A stretch of DNA of 64,000 nt from Pedobacter sp. BMA (lineage in GTDB: Bacteria > Bacteroidota > Bacteroidia > Sphingobacteriales > Sphingobacteriaceae), in the NCBI RefSeq assembly GCF_001027745.1, contig NZ_LECU01000006.1:1-64000 (forward strand). Reading direction: 5' to 3'. Within the stretch, counting starts at the first letter, position 1. Every line of letters starts with the position of its first letter. Shown here piece by piece: positions 18,582 to 27,291 of the stretch. The position numbers and the translations under genes were made by a program. The notes beneath the pieces were generated by a model. It saw only the letters and a program-made list of their open reading frames with translations, had not been told where the DNA came from and ran no database searches.

Positions 18582-21500
18582 CTATAATTTGACCCTAAAT
18601 CCTAAGTTGAAACCTATGGGTTTGCCAATATTTCCATAATCTATCCCAAATCCCCCAATTCCACCTACACCTGGAGAATTTGAGTTACTTTCTGGATCAC
18701 CACCAGAATAATTCGTAATTAGAATTGAATCAGTTAATGTAAAAAAGGCACCAAATCCCTGAATAAACTTGATACGTTTAATTAATTCCGGTGAAAAATC
18801 GTAAGCAAGCGTCACATCTCTTAAACGCAAAGTCTTGATATTTTTTTCCACGAACATTTCTGGCGAAACGTTTGTAGAATAGTAGTTTGATGCATAATAA
18901 GGTGTTACTGAAATCGTATTCGGAGTTGGATTTGCTGTATTTTGCAAACCATCGCTTAATACTCCGGTTATAACACGTGGCACCTCTCTATCCAAGGTTT
19001 TCAAACTTATACCCTTCACATAAGCCTCATACTCTGTACCATTCACAACATCTCCACCGTATCTTAAGTCCCAAAGGAAAGATAAACTCCAGCTTTTATA
19101 GTTGAATTTATTTACAAAGCCTAGATTATATTTTGGATTTCTATCTCCTATTGGATAGTACTGGGTGTCAGTCACAGATGGAAGTCCTGATGATGGATTA
19201 ATCAATATATCACCATTATTATTTCTGGCAAATTTCGTCCCGCTAATAGCTCCTGTACTATAGCCTGGATGAACGGCACTCCTGACGCTTCCGATAACCT
19301 GCGTATCCGACTCATATAATTCCGGCAGATCATTTGAAAGTGATAATACAACCCCTCGGTTTAAAGTGTAATTGAATGTCATGTCCCAATTGAAATCTTT
19401 ACTCCGTATGGGATTTGCCTTCAATTGAATCTCAACGCCTCTATTTCTCACAGTACCACCATTCATCATTTCCAAAACAAAGCCCGTTCCATAGCTTAAA
19501 CGTGGGTTGATGATTTGGTCTTTACTTAATAAGTTATAATAATTAAAATCTAAGCCTATTCTATTTTTTAAAAACTGTAATTCAGTTCCGATCTCAAAGT
19601 TTTTAGACGTCTCAGGCTTTAAGTTGGGATTACCACCATAATATGAATAAGCGTAACCGCCACCGGTAAATCTTTTTGCTTCATAATTAGTTCCGGTTGA
19701 GTACTCTCTCCATGGCTCTTTACCTGTTAATGCATAAGAAGCTCTGAATTTTCCGTAATTCAACCATGGTAAGGTTGATTTCACCCCCTCCAAATCCGTG
19801 AAGTTAAAGGCTAAACTCGCTGATGGATAAGCAAAGTAAGGATTATTTGGCATCAACCTCGATGCTCCATCAACCCTACCTGATAAGGTTAAATAGAGCA
19901 GACTTTTATATCCCATAACCGCCTGGGCAAAAGCACCTACATTGCGATAGCGATTGACATAGGTTAATGTTCGCTGTGTAGTTGGCAATGTATTGTTGAT
20001 ACTGTAGAAGTTCGGGTCGTACATATTGGTTCCCCGCTGCGAATCTGTAGTAGAGTTATAGTCATTAAATGTAGCGCCGATAATGTAAGTATTACTAAAA
20101 TCACCAAATTTATGCCTTGCACTGGCCGTTAGTGATCCGTTAAACACCTTCGCTAGCTGATTGTAAGTCATCACTGTACCTCCGGTAGGCGTTGCGGCAG
20201 ATCCTGAGCCACGATATGACTGGGCATGATAAACAGATAAACCATTTGTTGATGCAATATCGGCACCAATAATACCATTAACTTTCAGCCATTTTGTAGG
20301 CGTCAACTCTAGATTGGTATTCGCAATTAGTCGGTTGACCTTATCCTGGTTGACATTCTTAATTACATCCCATAATGGATTATCAAATTCAGCATAAATA
20401 CTAGCCAGATGCAAAATCCTATTTCCATTAACGTCCTGATAATTCTGAACATCATATGCAGAACTAAATCTCATTAATTGTAATAAAGTACCATTTGTTC
20501 CTTTGTTAGCTTTATCGTTTTTTGAATTGATATAATTAAATGAACTGGTTAATTTTAAAATTGGCGAGATTGTCCCTACTCCAGTTACCCGCGAAGAAAT
20601 CCTGGTATAGCGCGTCGTGGGAATTGTTCCCTTTGAGTCACTATACTCGTTCGACCACCGATATGAAAATTTATCCGAGCCCCCTTCGAACGACAAGTTG
20701 TGCTTTTGTGTAAACCCCGTTTCAAAAAAGTTATGGATATTATCGTATAAAGGCGTATTAGGTAAAAATGCAGGTCCAAAAAAGTTGGAGCTACTTCCAC
20801 TGTATATACCATTCGATGCACCGGAATTATATTTTGTTTGAATCTCTGGGAATTTATTAAGCTCTTCTACTCTGAAAGAATTACTGTAATTAATACTTCC
20901 ACGGCCATTTTTACCTTTTTTAGTAGTAATCAAAATGGCACCACTAGCCCCTGCATTACCATATAAGGCAGTGGCCTCCGGACCTTTCATGATCACATAG
21001 CTTTCGATGTCATTTGGATTGATGTCCATCCCCCGGTTGGAATAATCCTGATCTCTGTTTGCAGCCCCTGACACTAACTCCCGCGTCTGGTTTAGCGTAC
21101 TGTTGTTGATTGGCACACCGTCAACAACAATCAAAGCATTGTTATCTCCACTGATTGATACAAAACCTCTGAGAACAATTTGTGCAGATGAGCCCGGATT
21201 TCCATTCGTACTGTTAATCGATAAGCCCGGTACCCGCCCTTGCAAACCGCCAAAAAAATCATTCCGCTGCGTTTGTGCCACATCATCTCCTAAAACCTTT
21301 GGTGTAGAGTAACCCAAAGATTTTGCATCCCTGTCTATGCCATAGGCCGTAACCACAACCTCATCCAGATTACTGGCATCCGAAGTTAATGCAACATTTA
21401 CAACCGCATTTCCTCCAACCGGCCGCTCTGTCGTTTTATAACCCACATAAGTGAAAACCAGCACGTCTGTTTTCAATGCTTTAATTGAGTAGTTTCCTTC

Positions 21501-21665
21501 CCCGTTTGTCTGGGAAACAACTGTTGTGCCCTTTACCCGGACAGACACACCGGGCACCGGCCCGTCGGGCGAGGTAATTTTACCTGTTACCGTAATCTGT
21601 TGCGCTATGGCGTGCGCCAGCAACAAAAACGTACCAAGAATAGTTAGTAGTAGTTTTTTTTTCAT
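18582..21665 (-). CDS. SusC/RagA family TonB-dependent outer membrane transporter
   Basis: 1,027-residue TonB-linked importer. Signal peptide to about residue 21 (AIAQQ), carboxypeptidase-regulatory-like domain (about 24-100), TonB box DEVVVTAYG (about 101-109), plug domain with GLQGRVPGL and GNAGASGAILITTKKG, then a 22-strand barrel to the final LGFRVKL. It forms a pair with the SusD lipoprotein downstream. The gap upstream to the divergent DeoR gene carries a 14-bp tandem repeat and phased CACGC repeats that may control it. No ECF sigma/anti-sigma pair lies next to it, so the DeoR regulator is the likely local control. Confidence 0.95.
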   Translation of the reverse strand: MKKKLLLTILGTFLLLAHAIAQQITVTGKITSPDGPVPGVSVRVKGTTVVSQTNGEGNYSIKALKTDVLVFTYVGYKTTERPVGGNAVVNVALTSDASNLDEVVVTAYGIDRDAKSLGYSTPKVLGDDVAQTQRNDFFGGLQGRVPGLSINSTNGNPGSSAQIVLRGFVSISGDNNALIVVDGVPINNSTLNQTRELVSGAANRDQDYSNRGMDINPNDIESYVIMKGPEATALYGNAGASGAILITTKKGKNGRGSINYSNSFRVEELNKFPEIQTKYNSGASNGIYSGSSSNFFGPAFLPNTPLYDNIHNFFETGFTQKHNLSFEGGSDKFSYRWSNEYSDSKGTIPTTRYTRISSRVTGVGTISPILKLTSSFNYINSKNDKANKGTNGTLLQLMRFSSAYDVQNYQDVNGNRILHLASIYAEFDNPLWDVIKNVNQDKVNRLIANTNLELTPTKWLKVNGIIGADIASTNGLSVYHAQSYRGSGSAATPTGGTVMTYNQLAKVFNGSLTASARHKFGDFSNTYIIGATFNDYNSTTDSQRGTNMYDPNFYSINNTLPTTQRTLTYVNRYRNVGAFAQAVMGYKSLLYLTLSGRVDGASRLMPNNPYFAYPSASLAFNFTDLEGVKSTLPWLNYGKFRASYALTGKEPWREYSTGTNYEAKRFTGGGYAYSYYGGNPNLKPETSKNFEIGTELQFLKNRIGLDFNYYNLLSKDQIINPRLSYGTGFVLEMMNGGTVRNRGVEIQLKANPIRSKDFNWDMTFNYTLNRGVVLSLSNDLPELYESDTQVIGSVRSAVHPGYSTGAISGTKFARNNNGDILINPSSGLPSVTDTQYYPIGDRNPKYNLGFVNKFNYKSWSLSFLWDLRYGGDVVNGTEYEAYVKGISLKTLDREVPRVITGVLSDGLQNTANPTPNTISVTPYYASNYYSTNVSPEMFVEKNIKTLRLRDVTLAYDFSPELIKRIKFIQGFGAFFTLTDSILITNYSGGDPESNSNSPGVGGIGGFGIDYGNIGKPIGFNLGFRVKL

Positions 21666-21702
21666 AAACTTCCTAGTTTAGTATAATGAATTAGTTAGTT
21701 GA

Positions 21703-21733
21703 TTGTTGTTAGTTGTTTGTTGTTAGTTGTTTG
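21703..21733. repeat. 14-bp tandem repeat in susC leader
   Basis: TTGTTGTTAGTTGT occurs twice in a row (21703-21716, 21717-21730), followed by TTG of a third unit. It lies 38-68 bp upstream of the susC start and would give an A/C-rich untranslated leader on the minus strand. Confidence 0.8.
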
Positions 21734-21744
21734 CCTTCAATAAA

Positions 21745-21761
21745 ACACGCATAATCACGCA
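21745..21761. promoter_or_regulatory. paired CACGC direct repeats, site 1 (candidate DeoR operator)
   Basis: CACGC at 21746-21750 and again at 21756-21760, exactly 10 bp apart, so both face the same side of the helix. The same arrangement recurs at 21859-21873. DeoR-family repressors often bind repeated half-sites; this one lies on the susC side of the gap. Confidence 0.45.
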
Positions 21762-21857
21762 CTTTACTTATCATTTAGCTAATATCACAATTGTTTTTTG
21801 AATTAAAAACAATTTAACAAACTATTTAACAAGGCCTAACAAAATTAAATTGCAGAA

Positions 21858-21874
21858 ACACGCACAAACACGCA
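21858..21874. promoter_or_regulatory. paired CACGC direct repeats, site 2 (candidate DeoR operator)
   Basis: ACACGCA repeats with CACGC at 21859-21863 and 21869-21873, again 10 bp apart, on the DeoR side of the gap and 45 bp before its start codon. It could mediate autoregulation. Confidence 0.45.
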
Positions 21875-21918
21875 AATATTTGAAAACTATTTTTAAATTC
21901 GTTTAAACCAAACCGTCT

Positions 21919-22665
21919 ATGCTCAAAAAAGAACGCCACGACTTTATTATGCGACAGATCAATTTGCATAACCGCGTGCTTACCTCCGATCTTGTCCAGC
22001 TATTAAATGTATCAGAAGATACCATCAGAAGAGATTTACAAGAACTGGTCGACGATGGACTGCTATTTAAAGTTCACGGTGGAGCCCTTTCAAAATCATA
22101 CCATAGCTCATTCGACGACAGCACCGTGTATGCACGTGAAAGCAAAATTACAATCGCCAAAAAAGCCATCACCCTCATCAAAGATGGAATGGTTGTTCTC
22201 ATTGGCGGTGGTACAACAATTCTCGAATTCGTAAAACAGCTTCCACAGAACATCTCCGCAACCTTCTTTACAATCAGCCCCCTGGTCGCAGTTGAACTCG
22301 CAAAATATAATAACGTTGAAGTGATCCTGATTGGTGGCCTCTTCTCAAAAAACTCACAAATCACCTACGGAGGACACGTAATCAGCCAGTTATCCGAAAT
22401 CAAAGCCGATCTTTGCCTCATGGGAACCAGTGCAATTCACCCAACCGAAGGCCTAACCGATACCGATTGGGAGATCAATCAGCTGAAAAAAGCCATGATT
22501 GCCTGTTCGAAAAAAACTGCTGTTCTTTGCATTTCCGAAAAGCTCGACATCACCCTCAGATTGAAAGTATGTTCAATAGAAAACATCAGCTATCTGGTTA
22601 CTGAGCTCGAAAAAACAAATCAATCCTTAGCCGGTTACCATGCCCGCGAACTGAATATTCTCTAA
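21919..22665 (+). CDS. DeoR/GlpR-family transcriptional regulator
   Basis: 248-residue repressor-type regulator. The N-terminal winged helix-turn-helix (about 5-55) carries the family signature LLNVSEDTIRRDLQEL followed by KVHGGAL. The C-terminal sugar-phosphate sensor domain (about 75-230) has the GGTT and IGG-type phosphate loops (VLIGGGTTILEF, LIGGLFS). DeoR proteins sense phosphorylated sugars. It is divergent from susC and upstream of the NagB-type gene, so a phosphorylated amino sugar is a reasonable effector, which is inference. Confidence 0.93.
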   Translation: MLKKERHDFIMRQINLHNRVLTSDLVQLLNVSEDTIRRDLQELVDDGLLFKVHGGALSKSYHSSFDDSTVYARESKITIAKKAITLIKDGMVVLIGGGTTILEFVKQLPQNISATFFTISPLVAVELAKYNNVEVILIGGLFSKNSQITYGGHVISQLSEIKADLCLMGTSAIHPTEGLTDTDWEINQLKKAMIACSKKTAVLCISEKLDITLRLKVCSIENISYLVTELEKTNQSLAGYHARELNIL

Positions 22666-22995
22666 ATAACACTTAATCCATAGCTTAGGCTAGCATAAAG
22701 GCAGTATCAACTCAGGTTCCATGGGGTTAAAAACTCATACGAAGCACTATAACTCCACCTTTTAGTGTAAAAAGGTAGTCTCACTGTGGAGTAGAGGTGG
22801 AGTCAGAAATCACTATTTTCACTTGAGTACTAAGCGGAAGTGCTACAACAATTTGTTGTAAAAACGAACAAACGTTTGTTTGATAGCAGGAGACTAAATA
22901 TAATTAAATACGTGAAATAAAAGTAATTGACCATCATTATAAATTGGTCATAACTGTATATATTTACTGCTCCGTACATTAAAAACCATAAAAAA
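22666..22995. promoter_or_regulatory. regulatory gap upstream of nagB with several inverted repeats
   Basis: 330 bp without a gene. It holds nested inverted repeats at 22752-22803 (ACTCCACCT with AGGTGGAGT; ACCTTTT with AAAAGGT), a palindrome TACAACAA-T-TTGTTGTA (22844-22860), the perfect palindrome AACAAACGTTTGTT (22867-22880), and TGACCA/TGGTCA arms (22928-22933, 22945-22950). A TATATTTA stretch near 22959-22966 may be the -7 element. The density of symmetric sites suggests control by more than one regulator. Confidence 0.5.
22867..22880. promoter_or_regulatory. candidate LacI-type operator upstream of nagB
   Basis: Perfect 14-bp palindrome AACAAACGTTTGTT centred on CG, typical for LacI-family binding sites. 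The LacI gene at 24996-26009 is the next regulator. The core AAACGTTT is shared with the palindrome upstream of the GH2 gene. Confidence 0.5.
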
Positions 22996-24921
22996 ATGGC
23001 TAGATTAAATCTACTGGAGGAGACACGCTTTGAGAAGCTTCCCGTAAGCGTGTTCGACAATCCAAAAATTGCTTCTGTTAATGTGGCACATCGCATTGCC
23101 AATCTCATTAAGTCAAAACAAGCAAATAACGCACCTGCAGTACTGGGCTTAGCAACAGGTGTAACCCCGATAGCAGTTTATGCCGAACTGGTTAGACTGC
23201 ATAAGGAGGAGGGGCTTAGTTTTAAAAACGTAATTACCTTTAATCTCGATGAGTATTATCCGATGCAGCCTAACGCCGCACAGAGTTACGTTACCTTCAT
23301 GAATGAAAACCTTTTCGATCACATTGATATCGATAAGAATAATGTCCACATTCCGGATGGCACCCTTCCTTTGGAAGATATTGCAGCTTTTTGTCTCGAC
23401 TATGAGAAAAAAATTGGCGAACTGGGTGGTCTCGACATTCAGATCCTGGGTATCGGACGTACAGGACACATTGGGTTTAACGAACCAGGCTCAGCTCCAA
23501 ATTCAGGTACCCGCCTGGTTACACTCGACGATTTAACCAGAAGAGATGCTGCCCGTGATTTTGGCGGAAAGAGCTTTGTGCCTACCAAAGCCATCACTAT
23601 GGGTATCGGAACTATTTTCAAGGCCCGCGAAATCATCCTGATGGCCTGGAACCGTAAAAAAGCTTCGATTATTAAAAAGGCCGTAGAAGGTGAAATTTCA
23701 GGAGAAGTTCCTGCCACTTACCTTCAGCTTTCTGAACATGTCGAATTTATCCTCGATACACCTGCAGCCTCAGAACTTACACGCTTCGACACGCCCTGGT
23801 TGGTTAAAGATTGCATATGGACTGATTCGCTGATCCGAAAAGCGGTAATCTGGCTTGCAAATACACTTAAAAAGCCAATTTTAAAATTAACTGAAGACGA
23901 TTATAATAATAATGGCATGGCACAACTGGCTACTGAAAAAGGGCCGGTTTACAACATCAACATTCATATCTTCAACAAATTACAACATACCATCACCGGA
24001 TGGCCGGGAGGTAAACCAAACGCCGATGATTCTCAACGCCCTGAAAGAGCTGAACCTGCGAAAAAACGGGTAATTATCTTCTCCCCTCACCCCGATGATG
24101 ATGTCATCTCCATGGGAGGTACATTTATCCGCCTGGTGGATCAAAAGCATGATGTTCATGTGGCTTACCAAACTTCAGGAAATACCGCAGTTTGGGATGA
24201 TGATGCACTCCGTTTTGTCGAGTTCAATGTCGATTTCACGGAAAAGATGGGTGTAGAAAATGCACATCTAAAGGACCTCTATCAAAAAATGAGAACCTTT
24301 ATTGAGCAAAAGAAACCAAATCAGGTTGATACCCCGGAAATTCAAACGGTAAAAGGTCTGATCAGGAAAGGCGAAGCAATAGCAGGAGCACGCTATTGCG
24401 GACTGGAAGACGATCATATCCATTTTCAGGCACTTCCTTTTTATGAGAGTGGAAAAAGTCAGAAAAATCCCGTTACAGATGCAGATATCGAACTGACGAT
24501 TGAGCTACTGCAAAAAGTAAAACCTCAGCAAGTTTATGCTGCAGGCGATTTTGAAGACCCCCACGGCACACACATTGTATGTTTTAACATCATCCTCGCA
24601 GCCCTTACCCGCCTGCGTAAAACCGAAGAATGGGCAAAAGATTGCTGGCTATGGATGTATCGCGGTGCATGGCACGAGTTTGAAACCCATGAAATTGAAA
24701 TGGCAGTTCCGATCTCTCCAAAAGAACTCGAACGCAAAAAATACGCAATCTTTAAACACCAGAGTCAGAAAGACAGGGCCGTTTTTCCAGGAGATGATGC
24801 GAGAGAATTCTGGCAAAGAGCAGAAGACCGGAACCGGGAAACAGCAAAAGCTTATGACGACCTGGGCTTAGCAGAGTACGAAGCCATGGAAGCTTTTGTA
24901 AGATGGAAATTCGAAGACTAA
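22996..24921 (+). CDS. nagB: glucosamine-6-phosphate deaminase fused to PIG-L/LmbE-type deacetylase domain
   Basis: Two-domain cytoplasmic protein of 641 residues. Residues about 10-280 are a NagB domain with Asp85 (FNLDEYYP), His158 and Glu163 (GHIGFNEPGS), matching E. coli D72, H143 and E148; NagB turns glucosamine-6-P into fructose-6-P and ammonia. Residues about 355-640 are a PIG-L/LmbE-type zinc deacetylase domain with HPDDD (365-369) and DPHGTH (521-526). The pairing could let one polypeptide deacetylate and deaminate an amino sugar, though the deacetylase substrate is unknown. Similar long NagB proteins are known in Bacteroidota. No separate nagA lies in the window. Flanked by DeoR and LacI regulators. 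Confidence 0.92.
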   Translation: MARLNLLEETRFEKLPVSVFDNPKIASVNVAHRIANLIKSKQANNAPAVLGLATGVTPIAVYAELVRLHKEEGLSFKNVITFNLDEYYPMQPNAAQSYVTFMNENLFDHIDIDKNNVHIPDGTLPLEDIAAFCLDYEKKIGELGGLDIQILGIGRTGHIGFNEPGSAPNSGTRLVTLDDLTRRDAARDFGGKSFVPTKAITMGIGTIFKAREIILMAWNRKKASIIKKAVEGEISGEVPATYLQLSEHVEFILDTPAASELTRFDTPWLVKDCIWTDSLIRKAVIWLANTLKKPILKLTEDDYNNNGMAQLATEKGPVYNINIHIFNKLQHTITGWPGGKPNADDSQRPERAEPAKKRVIIFSPHPDDDVISMGGTFIRLVDQKHDVHVAYQTSGNTAVWDDDALRFVEFNVDFTEKMGVENAHLKDLYQKMRTFIEQKKPNQVDTPEIQTVKGLIRKGEAIAGARYCGLEDDHIHFQALPFYESGKSQKNPVTDADIELTIELLQKVKPQQVYAAGDFEDPHGTHIVCFNIILAALTRLRKTEEWAKDCWLWMYRGAWHEFETHEIEMAVPISPKELERKKYAIFKHQSQKDRAVFPGDDAREFWQRAEDRNRETAKAYDDLGLAEYEAMEAFVRWKFED

Positions 24922-24945
24922 TGTAACTTAACTAATGTACATCAT

Positions 24946-24988
24946 AAACTTCCGAAGTCTTGCCCATGCGGATTTCGGAAGTTTTAAC
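24946..24988. terminator. terminator between nagB and lacI-type gene
   Basis: 11-bp perfect stem AAACTTCCGAA (24946-24956) / TTCGGAAGTTT (24974-24984) with a 17-nt loop in the gap between convergent genes. The T-run is short. Confidence 0.6.
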
Positions 24989-24995
24989 GGCAAAA

Positions 24996-26009
24996 CTACT
25001 TAACCGTAGATTGTCTTTCCACAATTGTCGGCTCAATCACCACCTTCGAAATTTCCTGATAGGGGTTCTTTTGCGAAACCATTTTTAAAAACAGCTGCGC
25101 ACAAGCCTCCCCAATCTGGTTTGGATGCTGATCAACAGTTGATAACTGAGGCGTAACGTAAGCAGAAAACGATTCGTTGGAAAAACCAATTACCCCAACC
25201 GCAGGTGCCGCATACCCTAACTCCTTTAACCGCTGACTGGCGCCCAGCGCCGTAAAATCATCGCCGGCAAGGCAGGCGTCTGGCCGGTTACCAAGCTGCA
25301 TTAATGTATCCGCACCGATCCTGCCATCCTCAATAGATAAGCCACCAAAAACCATATGCTCACTAACTATAGGAAGTTGATAATCTTTTAATGCTGCCTG
25401 ATAACCCTTCAACCGGTCATCGAATAATTTAATGCCATGGATTGTCGTAATCATTGCGATGCTTCGGTAACCCTGCTTAATCAAATGTTCAGTCGCCTGA
25501 TAACCCGCTTTGAAATCATCAAGGGTAACAGTAGGAACATTCAGTTCTTCAATAATACGATCGAATAGAATAAGTGGTTTATTCTGCATCACTACTTCTT
25601 TAAAGTGCGCCGCAGTTTTTGTTTCGAGGGATATAGATGCCATAAGCCCGTCGACCTGAGCTTCCAGAAGCGTGGTCACCCCGTTAATTTCATCCTGTAA
25701 CAACTCATTAGATTGATAAATAATCACGCGGTATCCATGCGCCTTCAAAACTTCTTCAATACAATGAATGATGGTCGCAAAAAAATAAGTTTGTACGCTG
25801 GGTACAATTACGCCAATGATATTCGTTTTCCCTGATTTCAGCGCTGATGCGAGTTTATTCGGACTATAATTCAGTTGCTTCGCCTTTGCAATTACAGCCT
25901 TGCGTGTTGCATCACTTATTGCCGGAAAACCACTTAACGCCCTCGATACAGTAGAAACGGTAATATTGAGCGCCTCCGCGATATCATATATGGTTGTTTT
26001 TTTCTTCAA
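24996..26009 (-). CDS. LacI-family transcriptional regulator
   Basis: 337 residues. The N-terminal HTH (TIYDIAEALNITVSTVSRALSG, about 5-26) and hinge (YSPNKLASALKSGKTNIIGVIVP) are classic LacI. A periplasmic-binding-protein-like effector domain follows (about 60-335). It lies convergent with nagB and 55 bp downstream of a NagX-like gene on the same strand, with which it may be cotranscribed. Palindromes of the LacI type lie upstream of nagB and of the GH2 gene. The effector is unknown; an amino sugar is suggested by context. Confidence 0.93.
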   Translation of the reverse strand: MKKKTTIYDIAEALNITVSTVSRALSGFPAISDATRKAVIAKAKQLNYSPNKLASALKSGKTNIIGVIVPSVQTYFFATIIHCIEEVLKAHGYRVIIYQSNELLQDEINGVTTLLEAQVDGLMASISLETKTAAHFKEVVMQNKPLILFDRIIEELNVPTVTLDDFKAGYQATEHLIKQGYRSIAMITTIHGIKLFDDRLKGYQAALKDYQLPIVSEHMVFGGLSIEDGRIGADTLMQLGNRPDACLAGDDFTALGASQRLKELGYAAPAVGVIGFSNESFSAYVTPQLSTVDQHPNQIGEACAQLFLKMVSQKNPYQEISKVVIEPTIVERQSTVK

Positions 26010-26064
26010 AATGGAAATTGATGGAATCGAAATTAATCAATTCAGAAGGTTATTTTCAGGTAGC

Positions 26065-27225
26065 TTAAACTTTGATGATGATGTTTCGCTTATACATGAA
26101 GTATAGCAGCACATAAAACCCTAATACGTATGAAATTGCCCACACCAAAGAAGCATTAATTGGAGAAAAGAATGGTGTGTAGCAGGTGCTATAAAATTTC
26201 TCCAGCAAGGGCGTTTTTGATCCGTCAGCATTGCTGATCTTAATGAAGTTTAGAAGCCTTGGCATGAGTCCTGCCAGAAAAAACACCGTGATGGCATTCA
26301 CGCCATATACCACGAATGGTGTAGTTATCTTCTTATAACCTTGAACATCAATCAACCAGTAACAAAGTGCCAAGCCCACAGCCGCTAGCCCACCCGCGTA
26401 TAGGACATAGGAGCTTGTCCACAAAGCTTTGTTAATAGGAAACTGAAGGTCCCACAATAAACCCAATATAACCGATGCAATACCAATAGTAAAAAGCCAG
26501 GCCACTTTTGTAGGATGGTCTACATCTTTTCGCCGCATCCAAACACCAACTAAAATACCAAACAGGCAAGTCCCCACCGCTGGCAATGTGCTTAACACCC
26601 CTTCAGGATCCCAGGTTTTGGATGATGCCCAGGTATGCGCTTCTGTTAAAATACCCCTGTCAATCCATGCAGCCAGATTGGTTTCTTTTTCCAGGTTTGG
26701 ATAACCTACTCCCGGAACGGGAACAAAAGTCATAAGCGCCCAGTAAATGGCCAGAATAGCAATGAAAACCCTGAATATTGTTTTAGTGGAGCATTTTAAG
26801 AAAATGATACTGCTGATGATGAATACAATGCCAATTCGCTGTAACACCCCAAGTATACGTACGGTTTGAAAGGCTTCCAGTAAGCTTTTTCCATCCATAA
26901 TCACAGCCATTAGCTTCCCGAAAATAGCTAGAAAAAACCCCAATAGATAAAGTATTACACCCCTTTTCACCGCTTTCAGGATAACCTTACTGTGATTTGC
27001 CGGATCTTTTTTACTGTTACCCATCGCAAATGCAATGGATACACCCACAATCCACAAAAAAAATGGAAAAATTAAATCGGTTGGTGTACACCCATTCCAT
27101 TCTGCATGTTCCAGTGGTGCATAAATGTGGCCCCAGCTTCCGGGATTGTTTACCAGAATCATTGCAGCAACAGTTAAGCCCCTAAAAAAATCTAACGACA
27201 GCAGGCGTTGTTTGGGTTCGGTCAT
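26065..27225 (-). CDS. NagX-like / heparan-alpha-glucosaminide N-acetyltransferase family membrane protein (DUF5009)
   Basis: 386-residue inner-membrane protein with about ten hydrophobic segments. The N-terminus RLLSLDFFRGLTVAAMILVNNPGSW and the nearby PTDLIFPFFLWIVG are hallmarks of the YeiB/HGSNAT-like acyltransferase superfamily. The human homologue acetylates terminal glucosamine across the lysosomal membrane; bacterial relatives (NagX) occur in GlcNAc-use loci and have been proposed to act in GlcNAc uptake or modification. Located between a LacI regulator and a GHL10 hydrolase, which fits an amino-sugar role. The exact activity is not established by the sequence. Confidence 0.85.
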   Translation of the reverse strand: MTEPKQRLLSLDFFRGLTVAAMILVNNPGSWGHIYAPLEHAEWNGCTPTDLIFPFFLWIVGVSIAFAMGNSKKDPANHSKVILKAVKRGVILYLLGFFLAIFGKLMAVIMDGKSLLEAFQTVRILGVLQRIGIVFIISSIIFLKCSTKTIFRVFIAILAIYWALMTFVPVPGVGYPNLEKETNLAAWIDRGILTEAHTWASSKTWDPEGVLSTLPAVGTCLFGILVGVWMRRKDVDHPTKVAWLFTIGIASVILGLLWDLQFPINKALWTSSYVLYAGGLAAVGLALCYWLIDVQGYKKITTPFVVYGVNAITVFFLAGLMPRLLNFIKISNADGSKTPLLEKFYSTCYTPFFSPINASLVWAISYVLGFYVLLYFMYKRNIIIKV

Positions 27226-27291
27226 AGTCTGGTTTGGTTAAGCAAACTAATTTAAAGCTTTTGCTTACCAATTCAAACTATCATATATACA

